Part shown: positions 12,006 through 22,332 of the stretch, piece after piece
How positions within the stretch are numbered: the first letter of the stretch is position 1
Layout of the letters: each line of letters begins with the position of its first letter
The notes under the pieces: model-generated
Told to the model about the DNA's origin: nothing
What the model saw: only the letters and a program-made list of their open reading frames with translations
Database searches by the model: none
Position numbers and translations under genes: made by a program
Source of the DNA: Gymnorhina tibicen
Lineage: Eukaryota > Chordata > Aves > Passeriformes > Artamidae
Direction: 5' to 3'
DNA length: 64,000 bases
NCBI GenBank assembly: GCA_013399875.1
Contig: VXAZ01007605.1
Span: forward strand, 358,217 to 422,216

Positions 12006-13083
12006 ACGGGAACATTCCGTGGAGTGATTGGGTCTGTCACGGGCTGGAATCCAGCGCTGGCCCTGTCCCAAAGCCCGGAACGTGCAGCGCAGGGTGCGGT
12101 GGGACACCGGGACACTCGGCTCCGCCATTCCCGCCCGGCCGGGAGCAATCCCAGCTGGTGGCACTCGAGAAGCCACTGAGGGTCCCTCCAGCTGCTGTCA
12201 CCCCTGGGCTCGGCGTTCCTGGGGGGATCGGTGCTCCGACGAGGAAGAGGAGTGAGGGATTGCTGCATCCCTGTCAGCACCTCCCGCTCCAGGCAGCGCT
12301 GCCTCTCGGAACGCGGGAACGCTCGTCCCGGGCTGGGCGGGAGCTGGCGCTGAGCGTGGAGCTCGGGGTGTCACGGGCCGGGAGCTCCAGCAGGGCTGTG
12401 CTGACAAGTGATGGCTCTGTTGGAGGTGCTGACGGATTCCAGGGGAGCTCCTGGGGCCAGGTTCCGTTCCTGGATGGATGGAAAACCAGGACACTCCCAT
12501 CTCCTCCATCTTCCAGCTCTTTCCCGGCTGCTTTTCATTTTATTGCCATCTCTCTTCATTTAGAGACTCCCTTTTGGGAGATGTCTCTCTTCCATCTTCC
12601 TCCTGCTCATCCCTCATGTTGTCTCCTCCTCGCTTCTCCAGCCTTTGCTGTCGGAAGCAGCTTGTCCGTGATTTTCCATGTTTATTATGACATATCCGTT
12701 ATCCTTGGGACTGATTTTTCTGCGGATCTCCCGAATTCCCTGCTGCAGTGGCGTCTCCCAGCTTTGCCTGTTGTTTTATGGAGCTGGGGAGCAGAGGGAA
12801 GCTGGGGAATGTGGCACGGGGCGGGTGGTTCCTGTGTGACAAACGTGGAGCTTCCCGGCCTCCTGCCTCTCCTCAAATCCATGCAAGACGAGGTAAATAT
12901 TCCCTGTCCTGCCATGAGAGGGACTGGAAGCCTGCAAACCTCACTCGAACTGAAAGACAAAAGCTGGGTCTGCTCGGGTCTCCCCCAGGGGTAGAAAATA
13001 AACGCCCAAATTATTCCTGAGAGCGACTCTCTCGTGTGACGAAGCCACCGAAGAGTTTTCGGTGGCTTTAAGGGCAGGAAGGT
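12006..13083. other. Unique sequence, nothing recognised
   Basis: GC-rich DNA with scattered CpG. A 343-codon plus-strand open frame starts within the CR1 fragment at 11963 and runs to 12994. It is rejected as coding because its start lies in the transposon and no domain is visible. Confidence 0.5.
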
Positions 13084-13246
13084 GCATCAGGGGAGGGTTA
13101 GGTTGGATATCAGAAGAAGTTCTTCATCCAGAGGGTGGAACAGGCTCCCCAGGGAATGGTCACAGCTCCAGGAGCGTTTGGGATGCACAGGGTGGGACTA
13201 TTGGGTGTCTGAGCTGGACTCAATGATCCCTGTGGATCCAGCTCAC
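13084..13246 (+). mobile_element. CR1 LINE fragment (sense, different subfamily)
   Basis: Landmarks in CR1 sense order: GGTTAGGTTGGATATCAGAA, GTTCTTCATCCAGAGGGTGG, CAGGCTCCCCAGGGAATGG, TCACAGCTCC, AGGAGCGTTTGG and GGACTCAATGATCCCTGTGG. This 3' end differs from the more frequent GGTTTGGGTTGGAAGG type, so at least two CR1 lineages are present. The terminal short-repeat tail is lost. Confidence 0.88.
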
Positions 13247-13810
13247 TAAACTGCATTTATTTCTGTGTTCAGGAGCAGAAATGCTCCTGAAAGCACCTGT
13301 GGGTGATCCCCCTGTTCCTGTGGATCTCAACATCCCTCTGGGAATCAGGGGCGCACACCCTGCAGCCCTGCAGTGGGGAATGTGCCTTCGTGGATGCTCC
13401 TTCTCGCTCCGAGGCCGCAGCGTCCGGGTGTCCGTGGCAGGGAGGCTCTGCAGGCATCAAACCCTTTTCCATGTTCCCCTTTCGGGTCAGCTTCGCCTTG
13501 CCGTGGATGGAGTGAAAACAAACAGATGTTCCCGGAGAGCTGGGCTGACCTGGAAACCATTAATTAGGGAGTGAGGGAAGGAGGAGAGGGCAGGGTTTGG
13601 ATTTCCTTTGAGGAGAACTATTTTTAGGCTCAGGACAAGTTAACAGCAACCTGCTGCTGGGGCCAGTGGGGAAAACGAGGAATAATGGCTTCCTTTCGGA
13701 GAGGGATGGTTCCTGGAGTGCTGTGATTCCTGGGACTCGTTTAAGTGACGTTTAGATATATTAATTTGGGAGAAAAAGTGCGGTGTGTGTCCCCAGTCTT
13801 GGTCCGGAAG
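13247..13810. other. Unique spacer between CR1 copies
   Basis: No gene or repeat recognised. The right end (13740-13775) is AT-rich with TTTAGATATATTAATTTGG. Confidence 0.5.
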
Positions 13811-14126
13811 GATCATAGGATCATGGGATGGTTTGGGTTGGAAGGAAGCTCAAGGCTCCTCTCACCCCACCCCCTGCCACGGGCAGGGACAACCTTCCAC
13901 CATCCCAGGGTGCTCCAAGCCCCGTCCAGCCTGGAGCACTTCCAGGGATCCAGGGGCAGCCACAGCTGCTCTGGAACAGGGCCTCGCCGCCCTCCTCGTA
14001 ACAAACCCGCTTCAGATCCCAGTCCATTTGTGGGATTGCTTCTGTGGGATCGGATCTTCCCACCAGCTGAACCGAGCTTGGTTTTGGACTCCGGCTTGGT
14101 TTCGTTTTCCGGTGACGGCCTGGCAG
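13811..14126 (-). mobile_element. CR1 LINE fragment (antisense) with shared extension
   Basis: It begins with two tail units (GATCATAG, GATCATGG), then GATGGTTTGGGTTGGAAGG, CCCCCTGCCACGGGCAGGG, CAGGGTGCTCCAAGCCCC and AGGGATCCAGGGGCAGCC, reaching CGTAACAAA near 14003. From there to about 14126 it continues with sequence (GATCCCAGTCC, TGTGGGATT, CCAGCTGAACC, GGCCTGGCAG) that aligns collinearly with the extension of the copy at 15664-15983. The pair is either a CR1 lineage with an unusual internal segment or a local duplication. Confidence 0.88.
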
Positions 14127-15663
14127 GTTCCCGGGGCCGTGCCACCGCTCTGCCTCCCTGCAGGGCAGGGGAGGGATGTTCATCCCGGCGTTCCTTCCCC
14201 GCAGCTGCGCTCCCGAAGCTCGGCCGGGGCGGGAAGCTCGTGGGCTTGCGTGAAATGACCCTGGCTTGGCTCATCCCGTCCTGCTGAGCCCTGGCGGGCC
14301 AGAGGCCACACGAGCTGCTTGAGCCGCGTCCTGAGCTCCCCAGCACCTGGCCCCGGTTCCTAGAAACCTGAGAGCCGTGGAAGCAGCACGTGGAAGCGCT
14401 GGGGCTGGAAGGGCAGGGCCGGAGCAGGCCCTGGGGAACGTGTGGGAGTCCTGGTGTCGTGTTCGGCCATGGAACCTCCCCAGCTCCGTCCTCGGGGAGG
14501 GATCTGCGCCGTCCTGGAGCACCGGCCAAGGAGCGGCGAGATCGGCGCAAAGCCAGGAACGCGGAGCGGGCCGTGGGCCGTGGCACTGGGAATAGCGGGA
14601 ATGGTGATCCGTGGGCGCCCGCGGCTTGGGCACGGCTTGGCACTGCCCTCTCCGGCGTTATCTGCGCTGCCCGGGGAGCTTTTCCAGCCCGAGGATCCCG
14701 GGAATGGTGGGGCAGCACCGAGGACGTGTAGGCAGGTGTTCGAGCCTGGCTCTGCGTGCTCACAGATGTTCTCCAGCAGAGCCAGGGCCTGGGGTAGGTT
14801 CCCGTCCTCAGCGAGGTGTTTCTGTGGGAGTTTTCTCTCCTCTCTCCGCTTTTTGGGGATGCGGTTGCCGCGGTCCCTCTGCCAGGCTGGGGTGGGAGCA
14901 GTGCAGGTCACAATTTGCCATCAGCCCGTGAGTGACTCGCTGTCCCCGCCGAGCCAGAGCCCCGTGTGCTGCGCTTCCCTGGAGAACGGGAGGACTTCAA
15001 CAAACGCCTCTGACTTCTCCCAAGCATCACATTCCTGCCTCCTCTGGAAATCAATCATCCCTCTGTCAGAACCTCCCCCCCGGCCCCAGCCCAGGCCCAC
15101 AGCTCTGGAGCTCGGTGGAATTCAGGAACGTTTCTGGTGCTCCCAGCGCGTTCGCGGGAGCAAGCCTTGACTTGCTGCTCTGGGAAAGGGGGTGACGGAC
15201 GGGGCTTGTTTTTGTGCTGCCATGGAAGCGCTGTGGGTTCACCCAGATTTAATCATCGCAGGGACAAAGAATTCCCTTCTGCAGCTTAATCCGTGTCCGG
15301 CCTGGCAGGAGGAGAGGGGCAGTCCCCTCTGTTGCAGGGAAGGAGGAGTTGGAAGATGCTTTCCCTTGGAAAGGCTCCTGCCTGTGTGTGTGTGTTGCAT
15401 TAAAAGGTGTTTAATCCTGTAAACTTTGTAACGCTGCCATAATCCTGTCCCTGGATCATCAGAATCCCTGGATCACCACCCCTGATGTGCTGGTTTGGGA
15501 TGGGGAGGCAGCTGAGCCCAGCCTGGATGGGGGAGCGCCTGTGGGGCTGGGACAAGGTGCTCTCAGGTGCTTCTCGTGCAGCCAAGAGAAACATCAGGGA
15601 GGGTGGGACTGCAGAGCCCAGGGGGAGAGGGAGCTGTGTCTTCCAGCGCATCCTTGGAACTGT
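14127..15663. other. Unique GC-rich sequence
   Basis: CpG is dense at about 14480-14690 (GCGGCGAGATCGGCGC, GGAACGCGGAGCGGGCCG, GGGCGCCCGCGGC). No gene recognised. The open frames on both strands here are mirror frames of GC-rich DNA, and the 316-codon minus-strand frame at 13813-14763 crosses the antisense CR1. Confidence 0.5.
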
Positions 15664-15983
15664 AGGATCATGGAATGGTTTGGGTTGGAAGGGTCCTTAA
15701 AGCCCATCTCCTTCCTGCCCTGCCACGGGGACACCTTCCACTGTCCCAGGCTGCTCCAAGCCCCATCCAGCCTGGCCTTGGACATTCCCAGGGATCCAGG
15801 GGCAGCCACAGCTTCTCTGGGCACCCTGTGCCAGTGTTTTACCACCCTCATAACAAATCTCCACCTGCTTCTGATCCCAGTCCTGTTGTGGGATTATTTT
15901 TGTAGGCTTGAACTTTCTCCCAGCTAGGAAAAGCTGCTTTTGGGGCTTGGGGTTGCTTCTCTTTCTTGGGAACAACCTGGCAG
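15664..15983 (-). mobile_element. CR1 LINE fragment (antisense) with shared extension
   Basis: A tail of AGGATCATGGAATGG, then TTTGGGTTGGAAGGGTCC, CTGCCACGGGGACACC, CCAGGCTGCTCCAAGCCCC, CAGGGATCCAGGGGCAGCC and CACCCTGTGCCAG. Beyond CATAACAAA (15850) it carries GCTTCTGATCCCAGTCC, TGTTGTGGGATTATT, CTCCCAGCTAGG and ACAACCTGGCAG, matching the extension of the 13811 copy. The start-to-CCTGGCAG distance is about 315-320 bp in both. Confidence 0.9.
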
Positions 15984-16451
15984 ACGTCCAGACACCCTCT
16001 GCAGGTGAAATACCTGCAGCAGAGCTTAGATCTTGTGTCCAAGTCATTTTTCCATTGCTGCAGCATGGATTTGTTGGGAGAGGTGTGGAATTTTTTGTGT
16101 CATCTCTTGTGAGTGAGGAGAATTCACGGCACAATCACAGCTGCTGAGCATGAACCACGTTATTCTGTAGGTTCTCTCTTTTTTAATAACAAATGGGTTG
16201 GCTGAATAATGTGAACAATTTGGGCCTTTTCTATAGGACTGAATTGCAGGGGTGTTTGTTTAACCTACAGCAAGAGACCCCAAACCTGTGGGGTTTCATT
16301 TGGACGCATATTTTACATAGGTGAGATGACAAGGTTATTAAAAACGAAGCCGTTGTCGATGTAAAGCACAAACAGACACCAGCAGTGAAACCTCTGAAGG
16401 GGATTTTCCTTCCCCTCGGCAGAACCCTCCACCCCTGGAGCCAAAAGCTGA
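15984..16451. other. Unique spacer
   Basis: AT-richer spacer (16160-16300 includes TTTTTTAATAACAAATGGG) between two antisense CR1 copies. No gene recognised. Confidence 0.5.
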
Positions 16452-16620
16452 GATCCCAGAATCATGGAATGGTTTGGCTGGGAAGGGACCTTCAAGGTCA
16501 GCCAGTTCCACCATCCCAGGGTGATCCAAGCCCCGTCCAGTCTGGCCTGGGACACTGCCAGGGATCCAGGGGCAGCCACAGCTTCTCTGGGCACCCTGTG
16601 CCAGGGCCTGCCCACCTTGA
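16452..16620 (-). mobile_element. CR1 LINE fragment (antisense), internally deleted
   Basis: CCCAGAATCATGGAATGG tail, GGCTGGGAAGGGACC, CAAGCCCCGTCCAG, CAGGGATCCAGGGGCAGCC and CACCCTGTGCCAGGGCCTG. The usual GCCATGGGCAGGGACACC block is missing between TTCCACC and ATCCCAGGGTG, a small internal deletion. Confidence 0.92.
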
Positions 16621-17660
16621 TCCTTAGGGAAAAGAGATCAGGACTGAATGGATCAGTGACTGTTTTCCTCGGTGTTTTGGTTGCTTTGGGGGATGAGCCA
16701 GACTGAATTTCCTACAGACACGGGTTTGTCCACGTGGGAATGGATGTGGGGCCGAGCCCCAGCAGCAGCTCCAGGCAGGAGCAGTTTTCAGGGACAGCCC
16801 CAGCTCTGGAAGCATTTGGGATGGAGGGCGGGCGGAGGTGGCGTGCAGGGAGCAGAGGGAGGATCCTGGGGGGGGTGGGGGGGGTTGATTTATGTTCACC
16901 TTTAATCAAACCCCCCAGAGCTCTCGGTGCCGTGCTTCTGAGCCGTGTCCATCACCCTGTAAATCAATCAAACCCCATCAGCTTTGCCTCAGAGCAAGGC
17001 CCAGCTGCAGCCGAGCGGGAGCACGAGCAGGGCGGTGCTGCAGCTCCGCGTCTCCTTCCTTTGCTCCGGTCTCCTTCCTCCGCCTCGCCCTGGCGAGCGA
17101 AACAAGGGCTCGCTCAGCAGAGGGACGTGGGATGTCATTCCCGAGCCATTCCTGCGGGGTGACCCTGGCCGGGTTGGATCCTTTCCCTGTTGCTCAGCAC
17201 CCTCTGCCCTGTTAGTTCTGGGGCTAAGCCGTGCTCTCGCTGGAGGAGTGCAGGTCTGCTGGGGGTTTTTTAGGGTGTGATGCACTTGTGGTTCTTCCCG
17301 CCTGGGTGCTGGTGGAGATTCCCAGCATCCTGGAAAGCTGGCTCCGTAGCGCAGGCCTCGAAAGGAATTTGAAATCCGTGGGATGAGGCAATGAGGTCTG
17401 GGAGAGGGAGGTGCTGCTGGAGAGCCCCAGCCAGCAGCACTGAGGGCGTGCTGGAGGACTCAGGGAACGTGCCAGGAGCACATCCAGGTGCACATCCCAA
17501 AATTCAGCTGCTCCTGGCCCTCAGAAGAGAGTGGGAACACCAGGACTTGCCCTTTCCAAGGTGTGTTCTTCGTGCTTCCAAAGAATAAAGGGAAGAGAAG
17601 TAAATCAGCTGCCTGGATTTCAGTTCTGCCGGGATAAAAGCAGAACGTGGCACCGTCCTG
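16621..17660. other. Unique GC-rich sequence with G-run
   Basis: A G8-T-G8 motif lies at 16868-16884. The rest is GC-rich DNA without a recognised gene. Confidence 0.5.
16868..16884 (+). repeat. G8-T-G8 G-quadruplex-prone run
   Basis: Two runs of eight G separated by one T. It can supply four G-tracts on the plus strand. Confidence 0.85.
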
Positions 17661-17708
17661 TTAATTAATAACTAATATTCTCCTTTAATTAATAATTAAT
17701 ATTCTCCT
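17661..17708. repeat. 24-bp AT-rich direct duplication
   Basis: Two adjacent 24-bp copies, 17661-17684 and 17685-17708, differ at one base (AATAACTAAT versus AATAATTAAT). Each contains TTAATTAATA and ends TATTCTCCT. It creates repeated TAAT homeodomain cores. Confidence 0.9.
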
Positions 17709-17943
17709 TTCTACCTTCTTTGGAGGCACATGTTTGGTTTGAAGCATCTCTGTTGCGTGTCTGAGAGAAATCTTAGGAGCAGTCCGAGCATTCCTGCAAA
17801 TCTGGGGGGATTCCTGATTGCTTCCCATCCCACCAGCAGAACCACTTGGAAAAATGCCCTGTGGCCCCCTGCCCTCTCCGAAGGGCTGTGTGATGACATG
17901 TTCTGAGTCTCATCCCAAAATCCCGAATAATCCTGCGTTATGT
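17709..17943. other. Unique spacer
   Basis: Nothing recognised. It separates the AT-rich duplication from a CR1 internal fragment. Confidence 0.4.
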
Positions 17944-18160
17944 CAGTTGGAAGCCGTTCCCTCTTGTCTGTCACTACCTGCCTGTGCAAAAAGTCACTTT
18001 CCCTCTATTTTCCAATTCCTCTTTAAGCACTGGAAGGGGCTCCAAGGTCTCCCTGGAGCTTTCCCTTCTCCAGGCTGAGCATCTTTGTGCTCTCCTCTGG
18101 ACCTGCTCCAGCAGCTCCTTGTCCTCCTCGTGCTCAGGACCCCAGACCTGAACTCAGGAT
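17944..18160 (-). mobile_element. CR1 LINE internal fragment (antisense)
   Basis: It starts upstream of the usual 3' end: GGAAGCCGTTCCCTCTTGTC, TGTCACTACCTGCCTGTGCA, AAAGTCACTTTCCCTC, CACTGGAAGGGGCTCCAAGG, TCTCCCTGGAGC, CCCTTCTCCAGGCTGAGCAT, CTTTGTGCTCTCCTCTGGAC and GTGCTCAGGACCCCAGACCT. Compared with the family pattern, the segment after CAGGCTGA that normally names the Leu/Ser-coding stretch is shortened. No 3' tail is present. Confidence 0.88.
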
Positions 18161-19504
18161 TAATTTTTAAGCTCGTTGTTCCAACGAGACGACGTTTCCG
18201 CGGCACAGATCCAAACACGGCCCCGACTGGAAAAAAAACCTGTGGAAAATTTAAGGCACCTCCTGCTGGAATTGCCACTGAGCCGGTGAGTCTGTGCCAC
18301 CAAACTGGGACCGTGCCAGCTGGCGGTGCCAGCTCTGCCCCCAGGGCGCTCATTCCAAAGCATCCTTGGAGCAGGAGGACGAGCGGATCCTCCTTCCATT
18401 CCTGGAGGAAAAACGGGGAGATGGGAAACCAGCAGCTCCCCACCCCTGCTCTCCCAAACGCCCTGGTTGTCCCTTCTGGGGTTCTTATCCACGGTTCAGG
18501 AACTCTTTAGCACTCCTGGAATATCTGAGAGCTCGTGGAGCCCCCGAGTTCGGTTGGGTGTTACCAATTGGCCACTCGTTCCGAGTTCTCCCGGGATTTT
18601 TGCCTTAAATTACGAGGAGGGGAATCCTGCTGACAGTCGGCCGGGGCTGTCCCGGCAGCTTTGCGTGCGGAGCGCCTTGTCCGGAGGCCTCGGCTGCTGC
18701 CAGGGAATCCAGAGGCTTCCCTGGGGCCGCGGGATTTGCACAGCTCCCTCCTCCCCCGCCACGGCTGGCTTGGGAAGAGGAGGAGGGAAGAGAAATCCGT
18801 GAGGAGCGGGGGTTGTCCCACCCCGTGTCCCTAATCCTGGGTGGTGTTGGGGGCAGGATGTGCCGGAGCGCTGCGTCCCAGCCAGTCCACGTAGCACCTC
18901 CAGACATCCCTGGAATGCTCGTCCCTGGAAACAGTTGGACGAGGCTCTGAGTGAAGATGTCCCTGCTTATTTCAGCGCCTGGGAAGTTTCCTTTCCAACC
19001 CGAATCATTCCGTGATCCACACCTGATGTGGATCCCGCGGTTTGTACCCAAAGCGCTGCTGGGAGGGGAACTCGGAGCCCGGTATCCTCATGGATTTGGG
19101 AGCGCAGCTGGGCTGAGCGATGCTCGAGTAGCTCCAGGCCCCTGATCCTATAAACCAGCTGCTGCTGGGCTCTGCCAGGGCTGGACTCGCATCTGGACAC
19201 CTGATCCAGGCTTTCCCTCCTCATCCCATCATCCGGCAGTGGGTGGGGTCAGTGGAGCAGCCGGAGGAGTGGGAAGTTCTCCCAGGGAACTGAGACAACA
19301 CCAGCTTTGCTCTGGAGTAGCACCTTGTCCTGAGGTTAATGGGAAACATTTGTGGCAATGCTCCGGGAAAAGAGGTGTTTTTAACAAAACTCCAGCTTGG
19401 TGCTGCTGCTTCCGTCAGGCTTGCCAGGATCCCTCTAACTCCCGGAGCAGCCTGGTGATGGCACGAGCAGGGGACTGGAGCTAGGAAAAAAGGGGTTTGC
19501 CCAG
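18161..19504. other. Unique sequence, nothing recognised
   Basis: GC-rich with scattered CpG (18,620-18,800). No repeat and no gene identified. Confidence 0.5.
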
Positions 19505-19660
19505 GGGAAAACTTGGATTTTCTCCCGGAGAGAACGAAATGCAGCGGAGAAATCTGCTCCCGAGCCGCTGATATCTTCTGGGCGAAGGGATCATTTAAGA
19601 GAATTAATGAAATGCTAATTTGTCATCCGGGCGCAGCCGTGCCGTCTGTCGGGGCTTTGA
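19505..19660. promoter_or_regulatory. Candidate regulatory element with homeodomain/POU-type motifs
   Basis: Compact unique segment with GCTGATATC, GATCATTTAAGAG, AATTAATGAAATGCTAATTT and GTCATCCGG. ATGCTAAT is one base from the POU octamer ATGCAAAT and overlaps TAAT cores. The dense motif grouping in otherwise GC-rich DNA is what suggests a conserved element. There is no direct evidence of activity. Confidence 0.25.
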
Positions 19661-22132
19661 TCAGCTCCCACACCTGACTCGCGTGCAGCAGCTCCGCTCC
19701 CAAACATCCACAGCTGCCTGCCGCAGCTCGGAAGCGGTGCCAGGAGATTGGAAGGTGCTGCCAGGAAAAACTCAAGTTGACGAATGGGAATTACCCTTCC
19801 TGGGATGGCTGGGAGTGTTCTTAGGAAATCCGAATCTCTTGCTGGTCTCTGGCAAGTCGTTTGTATTCCCAGGCAGGATCAGGCAGCCACCTCCCATTTG
19901 GGTTTGCTTGATTTTAGGTTGTTTGATTTCAGCGGAGCAGCCTCAGCTCCGTGTTTCCCTCGAGCAGGTGAGAGGGAATTGTGTCCGTATCCCGTCGTGG
20001 GAGCTGCAGCCGGGGCTGAGGGCAGGTGGGAAGGAGGAAATTGCTGCTCTCCCTCACGCGTGTGGCCACACTTAATTCCTGCTCCTTCATTTCTCCTGCC
20101 CTCCCAGCCGGGAATTCCTCCCTTCCCATCTCCCCGGAAGCGTGGCAGGTCCTTGGAAGCGCTCCGAGGTTTTGTTTGGAGCGTCACCTTCCAGCGTCAC
20201 CTCCTGGGGGGCCGTGCTCGGCCCGGGGGGTGTGGAGCGGCGAGGAGAGGCAGCTTTTCCATCCCCGTCCTCAGATCCCATCACCCAGGCTGGGACTTCT
20301 CCCTGCTTTGCCTTTTGGTCCCCGTTCCCTTGGGATGGTTGGCCTGGCGCTGGCTCTCCACGGCTGCTGCTGCCAAGAGGAACTGTTGGGAGTTCATTCC
20401 TTCACGGATGTTTTGGGAAGCGGCCATCTCTGGGAGTAAAGCACCCAGAAATTGTATTTTTTTCTCTTTCCTCTGTGGCCATCATCCCTGGGTATCCCTG
20501 GGTATCCCTGTTTGTTCATGGATGTAAATTCCCCCTGCCGGGGGCCCTGCAAAGCAGCGGTGATGCCGTAACTTGTGTCGGAATGGTTGTGGGAAATTGT
20601 TGTGGGGGAGGAATCCAATGCCCTGGGAGCAGGCAGGGATGAGAGCCGATGGTCCCCAGCGATTTTCCTCCTTTTCCTCTTCCCTGGAACACCCCAGATC
20701 ACCAGAGCTGGGTCTGGAATACCGGAGTGCTCCTCCTGCCAGTGCAAGACCCTGATTTTTGATGCATTTTTGTGCACGTACATTAAAAAAAAAGGGTCTT
20801 TTTTCACTCCACTGAGCACAAGGTCCAAGGAAAGGAAAAGTTCAAGGAAAAGAGCACTCGGCAGGCGTGGGCCAGAGTCAGCCCTCCTCCCTGCCGGAAG
20901 GATTTGGAGATCTTTAATTTGCCATCGGTACCTGCAGAGTGCGGGACGTGGAATTCCGATTCCAGGTGCGGATGGCGTTACTGAAATAACAGAAAAGTGG
21001 GAGGAGGGCTCCCAAACTTCCCACAGAGCCTCGCTGAGGACTGGGTTTGCGCATCAGCAGAGCAGCAGTAGCCGCAGGGAGGATGGAATTTGTCTCTGTG
21101 GTGTTCTCTGCTCCTGGAGCTGGGGATGGAGAGGCCCGGACAGCCAAGGACGAGCGTGCTCCTCTCTCTCCCTGTGAATTTTAGAGGATATGCTACTGGA
21201 AGTGTGGAAAACGGCTTTGACTGGAGCTGGAATTCCTCGCAGAGCTGCTCAGGGCCCTGTCTGGAATGAGGGAAGTTGTGGGTTTTTTCTTTTGTTGAAG
21301 AATTAACTCAGAGTCTGAGGGTTTGTTCCCTTTCCTTCAGCCCTGTTGTAGCCAGAGTCTCCAGTGCTTTCCCTGGTGATATTCCCTGACTTCTCCTGCC
21401 TCATTCCTGGTGCTCCAGGTCTCTGCCCCGGTTCTGTGCATGTTTCAGAACCATGAAGATGATGGATCCCTGTTTTTAGTAAGCTGTTGAATTATTTATG
21501 GATCTGCTGGGATGCGGGAGCTGCCAGCTACCGGCACGCAGCCAGCAGGGAACGGAGCCAAACTGGGAAAGGGAAAAGCTTCCACACTCAGAGCTGAACT
21601 CGGGGAACGTCGGGGCTGTGATCCTCGGGAGAACATCCTCCAGGAGGTCTGGAGCATCCCTCAGGAGCAGCATCCCGCTCCGGAGCCGTGCAAATGCCAG
21701 CGGTGGGAAGGGCTGGCCTCGCAGCGCGGCGAAATTCCGTGCGCTGTGCAATAAGATGGATTTAGTTCCTGACCTTTTAAAATCCCGGGAAAAGGCTCGT
21801 TGTCTGGGCTGAAGCATTTCCCAGCTGTTCCCTGTCTGGGGGGTGCCACAAGCCAAGGCTGAGGTTTCCGAGGAGGAGCCGAGACTTCCAATGTCAGGGT
21901 GACACGCGGGGAGCACGCCCGGGGCTCCAGGACAGCTGGGATGTGGGATTTGGGGCAGGAAGGGGAGCAGGAGGGCTGGGAAAGCCACATGTGGATGTGG
22001 GAGGTCTGTGCCGAGGAGTGGGCAGCATGGATGGGATCCAGGCTGGAGGAGAAGGGGGATGAGGGATCTGGAGCACGTTCCTCTGGCAGGGCGGTGTGGG
22101 ACACCCGGCAGGGCAGCTGCTCCTCCTCATCC
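19661..22132. other. Unique sequence, no gene recognised
   Basis: About 2.5 kb without named repeats. A small direct repeat (two copies of TGGGTATCCC) lies at 20488-20510, and an A9 run sits near 20785. Confidence 0.5.
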
Positions 22133-22332
22133 TCCCTCTCCCCACAGGATCAGCTCTTTGGGATCCCTCTCCCCACAGGCTCAGCCCTTTGGGATCAGCC
22201 CTTTGGGATCCCTCTCCCCACAGGCTCAGCCCTTTGGGATCAGCCCTTTGGGATCCCTCTCCCCATGGGATCAGCCCTTTGGGATCAGCCCTTTGGGATC
22301 CCTCTCCCCACAGGCTCAGCCCTTTGGGATCA
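22133..22332. repeat. 45-bp minisatellite with 14-bp inner repeat
   Basis: Units begin CCCCACAGG at about 22140, 22171, 22216, 22261 (variant CCCCATGGG) and 22306. The spacing is 45 bp, except the first, shorter unit (31 bp) that lacks one inner repeat. The inner element is CAGCCCTTTGGGAT. Because 45 is a multiple of three, several plus-strand frames stay open and spell a Ser/Pro/Gln/Gly repeat. I treat this as non-coding. Confidence 0.95.

Noticed and set aside
11963..12994. 343-codon plus-strand open frame
   Set aside because: Starts inside a degenerate CR1. Low-complexity composition, no domain and no splice logic.
14740..14760. B-box-like TGTTCGAGCCTGG as a tRNA or SINE promoter
   Set aside because: No matching A box upstream and no cloverleaf could be drawn.
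13813..14763. 316-codon minus-strand open frame
   Set aside because: One third lies in an antisense CR1 copy; the rest has mirror frames and no recognisable domain.
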